Assembly (NCBI RefSeq): GCF_016798245.1
Contig: NZ_JAEUZA010000005.1
Location: forward strand, 124,001-188,000
DNA length: 64,000 bases
Origin: Alkalicoccobacillus gibsonii
GTDB taxonomy: Bacteria; Bacillota; Bacilli; Bacillales; Bacillaceae_D
Reading direction: 5' to 3'
Made by a program: the position numbers and the translations under genes
Notes under the pieces: generated by a model
Databases searched by the model: none
What the model was told of the DNA's origin: nothing
Seen by the model: only the letters and a program-made list of their open reading frames with translations
In this document: piece after piece, positions 25,226-33,521 of the stretch
How positions within the stretch are numbered: the stretch's first letter is position 1
Layout: every line of letters begins with the position of its first letter

Positions 25226-27130
25226 CTATAAAGCACGCTTAACGATACGTTTGTAATATCCGATCGTGAAGAGTGCAAAGAGTAAGTAGATGACGATGTA
25301 CACTGTCATACTAATGACTATTGGCGTCACCATACTTGTAGCCATTAGAACCGAACCGACATTTAACGCAAATGCAGCATGCATCAACCCAACAACAAGA
25401 GGAATCACATAGACAAAAACCTGTTTACGAATGATTCCCCGAAGAATGTCACTTACTTGAAATCCAAGCTGTCTCAATGTTCGGTAGTGGCTTGTTTCTT
25501 GTTCAGCTTCTGTCATTTGCTTAAAGTACAAGATACTACCCGTTGAAAGGATAAACACTAAGCCAAGTAAACCGGCGATAAAAATAAGGAGACCAAAGGT
25601 TTGGAGAGATTCTTCATATGCAGAGTAAAAGTCTGTGATAAATGCGTCGGGGTCAAGACTTGACAAAAAAATTGTAGAAGCCGCCTCAGCATTCTCTGTA
25701 TCAACTAATTGAAAGATATTAAAACTCACCAACTCTGATGTCTCTCCCTCTTGAAGATGATTCTCTATACTTCTGAAGGTTTCCTCAGAAACAACGATCT
25801 GCTCCCCGTAAAACCGATAATTCATCACATTCTCAAGTTTGAATTCAGTCACAACGATCTGACTTGCATCATTGTATTCAATTGATTTAGGGAGCGAAAT
25901 ATCATTTCCTTCAATAATTGCTCGTGTATTATAGTGGATTGCCTCTCCCGTTTTCGGTGTTTCAACATCTAATCCTGCATGTACCAACTGCTCTGCGGAG
26001 AAAAGCATGAATGCTCGATCTAGAGTTGAACCTTGGTTAACCCATGTCCCTTCGAAACGAATGGCCTCTAATTGATCTGTCTCATATGCAATATTTGCTT
26101 CATCTAATTGAAAAGATATTTGTTCGGCCTCGTCTTGCATATTTTCCAAAGCAAAGTCAAAAGGCATGGCGAGCCTAACATCTTTCTCGGTTGAATAATA
26201 CAAAGAATACGAAAGAGAAATCATTGTAATCGTCATCGCTGAGAGCACAGTAATCAGTGTTAACGAATTTGCATGCCCTTTAATTCTGTGCATAAACGAT
26301 GCAACAGATAGGCTATGATACAAGCCAAGATGACCATTTTTCTTCTTTCGAAATGTATTGAATAACCAACTGATGGTTGTATGAAAGAGTAAGTAGGTTC
26401 CAAGAATTGTACTAGCTAGAACGATAATCATTAGAAACATCAGCATATCTGCCTGCTCTACAATGAAAGTAGACATGTAATAACCAAATCCAATTAACAC
26501 AAATCCCATAACCCCCAGAAAAATGGAGACGATAGTTGGTTGCTTGACCACTTCTTCTTTTTTATGACTTGCTTGAAACAGCTGCAGTAATGTACTACGA
26601 TAGATCGTCCAAATGATCTGTAGCGATGTGAGGATGATGAGACACGTAAAAACAATAAGAGTTTGTATAACCGCCATTCCTGAGAAAGGAAGACCAATCA
26701 CTGTCTCAAAACCAATCATATTCATAAAAAGAAGCATAAAAAGTCTTGAGAGAACCGTCCCCACTATCAAACCAATGCCTAATGCACAGAGTCCAAGAAC
26801 GGCATGCTCCGTAATGAATACCCGCGCAACCCATGCCTTAGACAAGCCAATCAATTGATACAAACCAATTTCCTGACTTCGCCTTCTGATAAAGATCGTC
26901 GTCGCATACATCGTAAATACGATGGTAATTAGAATAAGTAGAATGCCTGCCACTTGAAAGCTTGTTGAGAAATTCATGCTCGCTTGATTCATCTCAATGA
27001 TCATTTGGTCATTTTGAAGAGTGGAAAAGATATAATACAAACTAATGCTAATGATCATTGCGAAAAAATAGAGATAATACATGTTAATATTCTTTCGCAT
27101 ACTTCGAAAAATTAGCTTTTGTGTATTCAT
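25226..27130 (-). CDS. ABC transporter permease, YxdM/BceB type
   Basis: A 634-residue permease of the BceB class. Membrane helices are visible at about 17-37, 54-77, 105-135, 150-172, 200-220, 228-250 and 285-310. A large outside domain (about 315-510) follows, and three more helices lie at the C-terminus (about 518-540, 570-592, 600-625). This ten-helix plan with one big extracellular domain is the sensor/detoxification permease for cationic peptides. It pairs with the ATPase 2 nt upstream. The specific peptide is unknown; B. subtilis YxdLM responds to LL-37. Confidence 0.87.
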   Translation of the reverse strand: MNTQKLIFRSMRKNINMYYLYFFAMIISISLYYIFSTLQNDQMIIEMNQASMNFSTSFQVAGILLILITIVFTMYATTIFIRRRSQEIGLYQLIGLSKAWVARVFITEHAVLGLCALGIGLIVGTVLSRLFMLLFMNMIGFETVIGLPFSGMAVIQTLIVFTCLIILTSLQIIWTIYRSTLLQLFQASHKKEEVVKQPTIVSIFLGVMGFVLIGFGYYMSTFIVEQADMLMFLMIIVLASTILGTYLLFHTTISWLFNTFRKKKNGHLGLYHSLSVASFMHRIKGHANSLTLITVLSAMTITMISLSYSLYYSTEKDVRLAMPFDFALENMQDEAEQISFQLDEANIAYETDQLEAIRFEGTWVNQGSTLDRAFMLFSAEQLVHAGLDVETPKTGEAIHYNTRAIIEGNDISLPKSIEYNDASQIVVTEFKLENVMNYRFYGEQIVVSEETFRSIENHLQEGETSELVSFNIFQLVDTENAEAASTIFLSSLDPDAFITDFYSAYEESLQTFGLLIFIAGLLGLVFILSTGSILYFKQMTEAEQETSHYRTLRQLGFQVSDILRGIIRKQVFVYVIPLVVGLMHAAFALNVGSVLMATSMVTPIVISMTVYIVIYLLFALFTIGYYKRIVKRAL

Positions 27131-27132
27131 GT

Positions 27133-27906
27133 CTATTTCCCCCCACCTAGGACCGCTTGCATATCTAAAATGTCCTTAAAGAAGGCTTCTCTTGTTTTTT
27201 CTCCGCGATACAATTCTGAAAAAGTCTGTCCATCCTTCAAGAAGATCACTCGGTTACAATAGCTTGAAGCAAGTGGATCATGCGTGACCATCACGATTGT
27301 CACTTGACGAACCTGGTTAATTTCATGCAAGTTTTCAAGTAGATTCGAAGCTGCTTTCGAATCAAGAGCACCGGTTGGTTCATCAGCGAACACAAGTGAA
27401 GGCGAATGAATAAGAGCTCGCGCTGCAGACGTTCGCTGCTTTTGACCTCCAGAAATTTCAGTTGGGTACTTATCAGCTAGATCTGAGATTCCGAGCAGTC
27501 CTGCAATGGCTTGAAACTCTTTCTCAGCCTGTTCTTTACTTATCTTTGTAAGTGAAACAGGCAACAGGATATTTTCTTTTACGGTTAATGTATCAAGCAA
27601 GTTATAATCCTGAAAAATAAAGCCTAAATAACGTCGACGAATGGTTGAAAGCTGTCGATCTTTCATCTTGGATAGTTCATGGTCATTGATAAAGATTTGG
27701 CCTTCTGTGGCACGATCAATGGTTGCTAATGTATTTAGAAGGGTTGTTTTGCCTGAGCCGGATGGACCCATAATGCCTACAAATTCACCCTCCAATACAC
27801 GAAGGTCAATCCCCTTTAAGACCTGTTGTGCACTCCCTTTTGTTCCAAAGGATTTACGAACGCCCTCAGCTAGTAAAACGGTTTGTGGCGATTTGTGAGA
27901 ATTCAT
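27133..27906 (-). CDS. ABC transporter ATP-binding protein, YxdL/BceA type
   Basis: A 257-residue ATPase. Walker [13 protein letters not shown] (about 46-57), Q-loop FQDYNLLDT, signature [15 protein letters not shown] and Walker [14 protein letters not shown] are intact. It powers the YxdM-like permease. It is the first gene of its transcript, after a terminator that ends the regulator/kinase unit, so it should be driven by its own inducible promoter between 27907 and 28025. Confidence 0.92.
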   Translation of the reverse strand: MNSHKSPQTVLLAEGVRKSFGTKGSAQQVLKGIDLRVLEGEFVGIMGPSGSGKTTLLNTLATIDRATEGQIFINDHELSKMKDRQLSTIRRRYLGFIFQDYNLLDTLTVKENILLPVSLTKISKEQAEKEFQAIAGLLGISDLADKYPTEISGGQKQRTSAARALIHSPSLVFADEPTGALDSKAASNLLENLHEINQVRQVTIVMVTHDPLASSYCNRVIFLKDGQTFSELYRGEKTREAFFKDILDMQAVLGGGK

Positions 27907-27996
27907 ATTTCACACTCCAATCAAGTTGTTCTATAAACAGTGTAGATGGAATTTGGCGTAAAATCGTATCAATTAGATGATAAAAGAGGACTTAAT

Positions 27997-28012
27997 GTGA
28001 TATTTTTGTCAC
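27997..28012. promoter_or_regulatory. Dyad upstream of the ABC genes
   Basis: GTGATATTTTTGTCAC has 4-bp palindromic ends (GTGA/TCAC) around an AT-rich centre. It lies about 90 bp upstream of the ATPase start, where the cognate response regulator would be expected to bind. It does not match the TTACA-N4-TGTAA pattern I recall for BceR-like regulators, so assignment is tentative. Confidence 0.3.
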
Positions 28013-28025
28013 GTTGACTTTATGT

Positions 28026-28061
28026 AAAAAAGGAGTCTGGCCAAACGATTGACCTGACTCC
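28026..28061 (-). terminator. Terminator between kinase and ABC genes
   Basis: On the minus strand GGAGTC-A-GG and CC-A-GACTCC pair and are followed by TTTTTT. It starts a few bases after the kinase stop at 28073 and separates the sensor unit from the transporter unit. Confidence 0.75.
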
Positions 28062-28072
28062 CAAAACGTATG

Positions 28073-29110
28073 CTACATAGATGATTGATTGATCTGATCA
28101 AAGGAATTAATTTGTGGAAAAATCATAGAGACTGATGTGCTCTCATTAAAAACGGACGAAACATGAAGCTGAATCTGTAGCTTTTTGCTAATGACTCGTG
28201 CAAGATACAAACCCATTCCCGTTGCACCGTGCTGCACTCGTCCATTATCACCCGTAAATCCACGATCAAATATACGCGGCAAGTCGTGAGCTTTAATCCC
28301 TGGTCCCTCGTCTTTGATTGTGACCATCACAGATTGCTCATCATTCTGCTCCGTATGAATACTGATTGTCCCGCCAACTGGACTGTATTTTACTGCGTTG
28401 GTTAGAAGCTGCCGAATCACAAACCCACACCACTTTTTATCCGTATGTACAATAGACGCGGGATCTCCTGTTAGCTGAATCGATATATTTTTATCATGAC
28501 ACCAACTCGACAACTCACGAATTTCCATGCGCAATAGTGTTTTTACCTCTAGCTGTTCTGGAAGTAGATCCGTATCCAAGGTTGCAAGTCTTGATATGTA
28601 GAGCTGTCTGTCGAGCAATAAATGCACCTTCAACCAATTGGATTGAAGACGTTGGGCTAATTCGTTTGATTGGTGCGCATCCAACGTAATCTTCATTGTC
28701 GTTAGAGGAGTTTTCATTTCGTGAACCCAAGCTGCGAGATCGGTCTGGTTAGCTTGATTTGAGGCGTTATTTTCCGAACGTTTCGCTTTTTCGTATTCAT
28801 ATACGTTTTTCAGAATGGAATACATCTCTCCTTCCGGAAAACGACTACTCGGTTGAGGGATACGTTCAAACCACCCCTCGTCTACTTCATTCATTTGAGA
28901 TCTCAGGATTTTATAGTAGCTCGTTTCTTTTTTATATTGAACGAGCAAGAATACAATTGATAATAGTAAAAATAAACCATTTAAATAAAGGATCGAATCG
29001 AGTTCTACTTGAATTCCCGAATCAACGAATAATAGGGTATTGGTCAGTAGAAGCAGTAATACAACGAAACCAATCCAACTCTTCTTATAAATAAGATAAG
29101 AAACAAACAA
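28073..29110 (-). CDS. Intramembrane-sensing histidine kinase, YxdK/BceS type
   Basis: A 345-residue kinase. Two membrane helices (about 12-28 and 38-57) have only a short loop between them, and no HAMP or extracellular sensor follows. The H-box AAWVHEMKTPLT places the phospho-His at about 130; N box QLLTNAVKYSP, G1 DEGPGI and G2 GMGLYLAR complete the ATPase. Kinases of this class sense through their partner ABC permease. TTG 29110 follows AGGAGGGTGAG. It pairs with the regulator 11 nt upstream. Confidence 0.88.
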   Translation of the reverse strand: MFVSYLIYKKSWIGFVVLLLLLTNTLLFVDSGIQVELDSILYLNGLFLLLSIVFLLVQYKKETSYYKILRSQMNEVDEGWFERIPQPSSRFPEGEMYSILKNVYEYEKAKRSENNASNQANQTDLAAWVHEMKTPLTTMKITLDAHQSNELAQRLQSNWLKVHLLLDRQLYISRLATLDTDLLPEQLEVKTLLRMEIRELSSWCHDKNISIQLTGDPASIVHTDKKWCGFVIRQLLTNAVKYSPVGGTISIHTEQNDEQSVMVTIKDEGPGIKAHDLPRIFDRGFTGDNGRVQHGATGMGLYLARVISKKLQIQLHVSSVFNESTSVSMIFPQINSFDQINQSSM

Positions 29111-29121
29111 TACTCACCCTC

Positions 29122-29805
29122 CTAAAGTGTAACAGCCATATAGCCAAGCCCTTTTTTAGTCACGATCCCATCAGATAAATGAATCGTAGAAAGCTTTTGC
29201 CGTAGCCGCGTTATATTGGCCGTAAGTGTATTGTCATTAATATATTGATCATCCTCCCAAAGCATTTTCATCAACTCATTACGCGAAATGATTTGGTTCG
29301 TTGATTTGACGAGAACGGAAAGAATAAAAAACTCATTCTTCGTTAGGTCAACAGATGTTCCATCCTTATAAATATCGCCTCTTTTTAAATCAATCATTGC
29401 TTGATTCCATTCAATTACATCAGACTGTGCATCTTCGTACGTATATGTCCGACGAAGGATTGCATTTACTTTTGCAAGAAGAACGTCCATATGAAAGGGC
29501 TTTTGAACGTAATCATCTGCACCAGAATTCATCGCCATAATCATGTCCATCGGATGGTCTCTCGACGAAAGAAAAAGAATTGGTACTTTAGACACTGCGC
29601 GAATCTCTCTGCACCAATGGAAGCCATCAAACTGAGGTAGCTGTATATCAATCATTACAAGATGCGGCTGATTTGCAATGAAGCCTTCCATGACATTTGA
29701 GAAATCAGTTGGACTACTAACGTTAAAAGCCCATTGTCTTAACCCCTCTGTTAACGCATCTAAGAGTTGAGTATCGTCTTCTATGATAAAGATGTTCCTA
29801 TTCAT
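29122..29805 (-). CDS. OmpR-family response regulator, YxdJ/BceR type
   Basis: A 227-residue regulator. The receiver has EDD at about 8-10, the phospho-Asp in LVMIDIQLPQFDG (about 53), LFLSSRD and YVQKPFHMD. The winged-helix domain ends VTKKGLGYM. ATG 29805 follows AAAGGAGG at proper spacing; the frame to 29832 is too long. It should activate the ABC genes downstream after kinase signalling. Confidence 0.9.
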   Translation of the reverse strand: MNRNIFIIEDDTQLLDALTEGLRQWAFNVSSPTDFSNVMEGFIANQPHLVMIDIQLPQFDGFHWCREIRAVSKVPILFLSSRDHPMDMIMAMNSGADDYVQKPFHMDVLLAKVNAILRRTYTYEDAQSDVIEWNQAMIDLKRGDIYKDGTSVDLTKNEFFILSVLVKSTNQIISRNELMKMLWEDDQYINDNTLTANITRLRQKLSTIHLSDGIVTKKGLGYMAVTL

Positions 29806-29832
29806 GTCGCGGCCTCCTTTGCTTCTAGTCAT

Positions 29833-30222
29833 TTAATCAGTCAACAATTCTTCAAGACTCAAATCCGTTTTAATGAGGTAACCCTTGTATAAAAAATGCA
29901 TATTGTCTGTGTTTAAATAATAGAGTTCCTCCGTTGAGTGGCTCTCTTCATGTTCAAGAATGATCGGTAGTCCTGTATCTTCAAATGACATTTCATATGT
30001 TTCACTTCTAGGACATTGATTCACTTTTTTAATAAAAGCCTCTATCTCTTCTGTGTCTAATATGATCTCCTCACCTTGATCTGAGTGAACAATCATTGAA
30101 CTATAGCTTGAATCTAATAAATTACTTAGGAACACATTGTTACAGGTGTTGGACGCATAGATTGCAAGAGCAAAAGTAATGATAAAAAGAACAGACGTTA
30201 GGTAGAAGACCTTCTTTGCCAT
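29833..30222 (-). CDS. Hypothetical membrane-anchored extracellular protein ahead of the Yxd module
   Basis: A 129-residue protein with one N-terminal hydrophobic segment (VFYLTSVLFIITFALAIYAS, about 5-24) and an acidic outside domain containing two Cys (NTCNN and NQCPR) and a His/Glu run (LEHEESHSTEELYY). ATG 30222 is chosen because AGAGGA precedes it at 5 nt. It lies 27 bp upstream of the response regulator on the same strand, so it is probably the first gene of the regulator/kinase operon. No family is recognised. It could be an accessory sensor. Confidence 0.6.
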   Translation of the reverse strand: MAKKVFYLTSVLFIITFALAIYASNTCNNVFLSNLLDSSYSSMIVHSDQGEEIILDTEEIEAFIKKVNQCPRSETYEMSFEDTGLPIILEHEESHSTEELYYLNTDNMHFLYKGYLIKTDLSLEELLTD

Positions 30223-30321
30223 CACATTCCTCTATTCACTATTTTTCTATTAGGATATCACACTATTCTGTTGTATCTGTCTTCTCTTTACGAATAATTA
30301 CCTATATCTCCAAAAGATTTC

Positions 30322-30385
30322 TTGACAATATGGGGAAATCTCTTTAATCTATAAAACGTAATAATTACGATCGTAACCGTTACGA
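30322..30385 (+). promoter_or_regulatory. Promoter with two abutting Zur boxes
   Basis: TTGACA (30322-30327), a 17-nt spacer and TAATCT (30345-30350) form the promoter. Directly downstream, ACGTAATAATTACGA (30356-30370) and TCGTAACCGTTACGA (30371-30385) are two 7-1-7 dyads of the Bacillus Zur type. The second is a perfect palindrome. Zinc-loaded Zur should cover the start site and repress zinT. Confidence 0.85.
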
Positions 30386-30413
30386 TTAACAATTAATAGA
30401 GAGGGAGATTTAT

Positions 30414-31394
30414 TTGAAAAAATTAGCTTTCATATCATTTGTACTTGCCTTACAAGTTGCACTTGTTGCCTGCGGTTCTGAAAATGAGCCCACGTCCACG
30501 TCTACCCCCGAAGAGACCGATGCAACAACTTCGGAAGAAACTGAAGCACCTGAAACGGCCGAGATTCATATCGAGGGCTTAGCCGATCATTATCACACGG
30601 GGGATCAGGTAGAGCTAACCGCATCTCTCAGTGAGGATGTCGATTATGATCACTGGCATTGGTATACGAAAGAAGAAGAACAGGACGAGTGGGAAGCTGC
30701 CTCCGGTCAAGAAGTTCAAACCTATTCAGGAGAAGCAACAACCGATGGATTACATATAAAAGCAACTCTTTATAACAATAATCATGAAGTGTTTGCTGAA
30801 TCGGATCCAGTCTCAATTAAAATCGATGATCACCACGGTCATGATGATGAAAATAAGCAAATATATCAGGGGTACTTTGAAGATGATCAAGTAGAAGATC
30901 GTGAGTTATCTGATTGGGAAGGCGACTGGCAATCTGTTTACCCTTACCTTGAAAATGGAACACTTGATGAAGTGTTTGAACATAAGGCTCGGCATGGAGA
31001 CATGACGGCTGAAGAATACAAAGACTACTACACTGTAGGATATGAAACAGATGTTGAACGCATTGTGATTGATAACGGACATGTTAGCTTCTATACAAAT
31101 GGTGAAGAAGCATCAGGAGATTATGAATACGACGGATACGAAATTCTTACGTATGAAAAAGGAAATCGCGGGGTTCGTTTTATTTACAAGCTAGCGGATG
31201 ATGCTGAGTCAGACGACTTACCTCAATACATTCAATTCAGTGATCACATTATTTTTCCATCAGAATCCCATCACTATCACCTTTATTGGGGGGACGATCG
31301 TACAGAACTTTTAAACGAAGTGACACATTGGCCAACGTACTATCCATCTGAATATGATGGGGACGATATTGTTCGCGATCTATTGGCACACTAA
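30414..31394 (+). CDS. zinT: Zinc-binding lipoprotein, ZinT domain
   Basis: A 326-residue lipoprotein. The lipobox LVAC ends at Cys20, then an acidic Thr/Glu linker, a beta-sandwich-like region (about 45-135) with scattered His (DHYHTGD, DYDHWHWYT), a His cluster DDHHGHDD (about 137-144) and the ZinT/YodA domain (about 145-326). The latter shows YQGYFEDDQVEDRELSDWEG and the metal-ligand-like SESHHYHLYWG. It probably captures zinc outside the membrane under starvation. It starts with TTG after AGGGAG and is controlled by the Zur boxes upstream. ZinT is often fused to the AdcA/ZnuA binding protein; here it is not. Confidence 0.87.
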   Translation: MKKLAFISFVLALQVALVACGSENEPTSTSTPEETDATTSEETEAPETAEIHIEGLADHYHTGDQVELTASLSEDVDYDHWHWYTKEEEQDEWEAASGQEVQTYSGEATTDGLHIKATLYNNNHEVFAESDPVSIKIDDHHGHDDENKQIYQGYFEDDQVEDRELSDWEGDWQSVYPYLENGTLDEVFEHKARHGDMTAEEYKDYYTVGYETDVERIVIDNGHVSFYTNGEEASGDYEYDGYEILTYEKGNRGVRFIYKLADDAESDDLPQYIQFSDHIIFPSESHHYHLYWGDDRTELLNEVTHWPTYYPSEYDGDDIVRDLLAH

Positions 31395-31411
31395 GTAAGA
31401 AAGAACGACTA

Positions 31412-31544
31412 AATACCAAGAGATCGAATTGAAATACATCTCTTTTAGACTAAAATACATCGAAAAATCTGTGAATACATCCGGTTTCATACGAAATACA
31501 TCCAGATTGAGCTGTAATACATCCAGTTTCCTGTCGAATACATC
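31412..31544. repeat. Intergenic repeat array 1: seven units, period 20-21 bp
   Basis: The core AATACATC starts at 31433, 31454, 31474, 31495, 31516 and 31537, with a degenerate first copy (AATACC) at 31412. The spacings are 21, 21, 20, 21, 21 and 21. Bases after the core are more variable but keep a T-rich run (CAGTTTCCTGTCG type). The array fills the gap between the 3' ends of zinT and the ABC-2 gene, ahead of their shared terminator. It contains no credible ORF. Confidence 0.85.
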
Positions 31545-31571
31545 GGATTCGCGCAGCCTCTGCCACAAATA

Positions 31572-31609
31572 AAAGCCAGATGAATTGATTCATTCATCTG
31601 GCTCACTTT
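31572..31609. terminator. Bidirectional terminator
   Basis: GCCAGATGAA (31575-31584) pairs perfectly with TTCATCTGGC (31593-31602). T-rich DNA follows on the plus strand and TTTTATTT on the minus strand. It serves the convergent zinT and ABC-2 genes. Confidence 0.75.
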
Positions 31610-32791
31610 TTATTTCGTTGTTGAGACTGGTGCTTGTTTTTTGAGTGCAATTCTAGCCATACAGATCACAAGAGCCACCGCCATAATTAAAATCAATGGC
31701 ATAAACTCCTGTGTCACACCTGTGCCACCAAAGATAACGGTAAAATACCCATCAGCTGCATACGTTGCGGGCAGCAAACTTGAAACGGTTTGATAAAAGG
31801 TTGATAGCATTGCAATTGGCACAATGACGCCTGATGTGACAAGCTGCATGGAAAGTAGAACGATGTTCCCCATCATTCCAGCTGGTCCAAACAAAATTAA
31901 GAAGACCTGCGAAACGATTAAGAAAGATAGGAAGACTAAGAATTGATAGAACCACACTGTCCAAAATGGAAGGGTCACTTGAATATCAAAAAACGCAATC
32001 AGTCCATACGTTAAAAAGGCAAGTCCTGCACTTACGATTACATTTAAAAGCTGACGTGACCAGAACACGTTCCATTTTTTAAAGCCTTGACGGTTCAGCG
32101 TAATGTCCGCAATCTGGATCTGCATGTTCATTGTCATTGACCCTACAAATGAAGCAAGGACTAACATCATCGGAATCATTGTAGCTGCAAAGCCTTCTGT
32201 ATCATTAATTTTATTAATATTGGCTTGGATTGGAGCCACATCAACTGCTTCTAATGACGTTGTAAGCTCCTCTCCAATTGCCGCAATTGCTTGCTCAGGT
32301 AACCCGCTCTCTTCAAGCTGTGTGGCCAGTTGCTCTCCACCCATGACAAGCTGTTGTTTCGCTACTTGTTCATTCACTGTTGTTGTAAACTTTGTCGCGA
32401 TCTGCTCAAGTGCTTGTTTTCCAACCGTAGCAGATGCTTGGTTAATAGAGTAGGTGATTTCAGCTTTCTCGTCTGATCTCAGCATGTTTGTGAAATTGTC
32501 TGGAATATGGACAATCATTTGTATCTCACGATTGTTTAGAGCTTCAGTTGCCTCGTCCTCTGACATTGATGTCTCAATGGTAAGAGGTAAGTGTTGTTCA
32601 ATTTGTTCGGCCACCATTTGTCCTGCTTGTGCATCGTCATTAATGAGTGCTACTTTAAGCTCTGTAATTCTCTCTTGCACCCCGTCGTATGCTGTTAACC
32701 ATACAAAAAAGAATACAAGCTGGAACACCAGTGCTGTGACAATTCCTGCTTTTGTTTGTGGAAGCTTAAGTAACTGTTTAAACGTATTCAT
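31610..32791 (-). CDS. ABC-2/YhgE-Pip-type membrane exporter
   Basis: A 393-residue permease of the ABC-2/YhgE class. An N-terminal helix (about 15-35) is followed by a long outside domain (about 36-205) with a helical central part, then about five membrane helices (about 210-385). Such proteins export or secrete lipophilic compounds or act in phage and toxin interactions; no ATPase is adjacent. It is controlled by the TetR gene upstream, whose operator motif lies before this gene. The substrate is unknown. Confidence 0.75.
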   Translation of the reverse strand: MNTFKQLLKLPQTKAGIVTALVFQLVFFFVWLTAYDGVQERITELKVALINDDAQAGQMVAEQIEQHLPLTIETSMSEDEATEALNNREIQMIVHIPDNFTNMLRSDEKAEITYSINQASATVGKQALEQIATKFTTTVNEQVAKQQLVMGGEQLATQLEESGLPEQAIAAIGEELTTSLEAVDVAPIQANINKINDTEGFAATMIPMMLVLASFVGSMTMNMQIQIADITLNRQGFKKWNVFWSRQLLNVIVSAGLAFLTYGLIAFFDIQVTLPFWTVWFYQFLVFLSFLIVSQVFLILFGPAGMMGNIVLLSMQLVTSGVIVPIAMLSTFYQTVSSLLPATYAADGYFTVIFGGTGVTQEFMPLILIMAVALVICMARIALKKQAPVSTTK

Positions 32792-32817
32792 TCTGTTTCC
32801 CCAATCCTAACTAGTAA

Positions 32818-32835
32818 TGTAAGTACTTACTTGCA
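32818..32835. promoter_or_regulatory. TetR operator before ABC-2 gene
   Basis: TGTAAGTACTTACTTGCA contains the perfect palindrome GTAAGTACTTAC. It matches the site at 33480 in 16 of 18 positions. The two sites flank the tetR gene, which suggests both the exporter and its regulator are repressed by the same protein. Confidence 0.7.
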
Positions 32836-32848
32836 TCTATTTTCTTAA

Positions 32849-32874
32849 GAAAAAGCATTCGTTTGAATGCTTTT
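32849..32874 (-). terminator. Terminator at the end of the tetR gene
   Basis: AAAAGCATTC (32851-32860) pairs perfectly with GAATGCTTTT (32865-32874) around a GTTT loop. It overlaps the tetR stop and has a T run on the minus strand, so the ABC-2 gene needs its own promoter. Confidence 0.7.
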
Positions 32875-33457
32875 AAGGCGAGACACCTCTGACAAAAAGC
32901 TGTACACTTCCTTTTAGAAATGCCTCATCAGGCAAAGACGTTACTCGATCACCAAATCTCGCTTTCGATATAAAATAACCGAAGTTCATCCAGATAAAAT
33001 GAAGTGCCAGTTGCTCGCAATCAATTGCGATAATAAGCTCTCTATCTTTCATCTTTTCAAAGTATTGAGTTAAATATAGTTTAAACTCTACAGGCCCTCG
33101 TGAAATCTCATCGTTTAATTCTTCAATCTTATAAAATTCCTTAAACCCAAGCATCACAAAATCCTCAATACTTCGCATAAAATCAAGATAGCCCTTCGCA
33201 ATTTTATACAGATCAGACTCAAGATCCCATTCGATTGACTGATCAATGATTCCTTTTAAGTCAGGACCAAATCTTTGCCCTTCTACGACTTTTTCAAGGA
33301 TTGTTTGCTTATTTCCAAAGTGTCTAAAAAGCGTAACCTCATTACACCCTGCCTTTTCAGCAATTAAACGAGTGGTTGTTCCCTGGTAGCCATGCTCCTT
33401 TAACAGCTCGAGAGCAGCACTGAGAATTCGCTTCTTTGTCTTATCCTTTGCTGACAT
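32873..33457 (-). CDS. TetR-family repressor
   Basis: A 194-residue regulator. The helix-turn-helix is TTRLIAEKAGCNEVTLFRHF (about 28-47) and the remainder is a standard ligand-binding domain. ATG 33457 follows AAAGGA at 9 nt; the frame to 33484 runs towards the operator. Matching operators at 32818 and 33480 indicate autoregulation and control of the ABC-2 exporter downstream. Confidence 0.88.
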   Translation of the reverse strand: MSAKDKTKKRILSAALELLKEHGYQGTTTRLIAEKAGCNEVTLFRHFGNKQTILEKVVEGQRFGPDLKGIIDQSIEWDLESDLYKIAKGYLDFMRSIEDFVMLGFKEFYKIEELNDEISRGPVEFKLYLTQYFEKMKDRELIIAIDCEQLALHFIWMNFGYFISKARFGDRVTSLPDEAFLKGSVQLFVRGVSP

Positions 33458-33479
33458 ATCTGTCCATCCTTTAAAGAAA

Positions 33480-33497
33480 TGCAAGTAGTTACTTGCA
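33480..33497. promoter_or_regulatory. TetR operator before the tetR gene
   Basis: TGCAAGTAGTTACTTGCA is a palindrome except at its centre, and is nearly the same as the site at 32818. It ends 23 bp upstream of the tetR start codon. Confidence 0.7.
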
Positions 33498-33521
33498 TAT
33501 TAACCGACAGTCGCATGTTCG

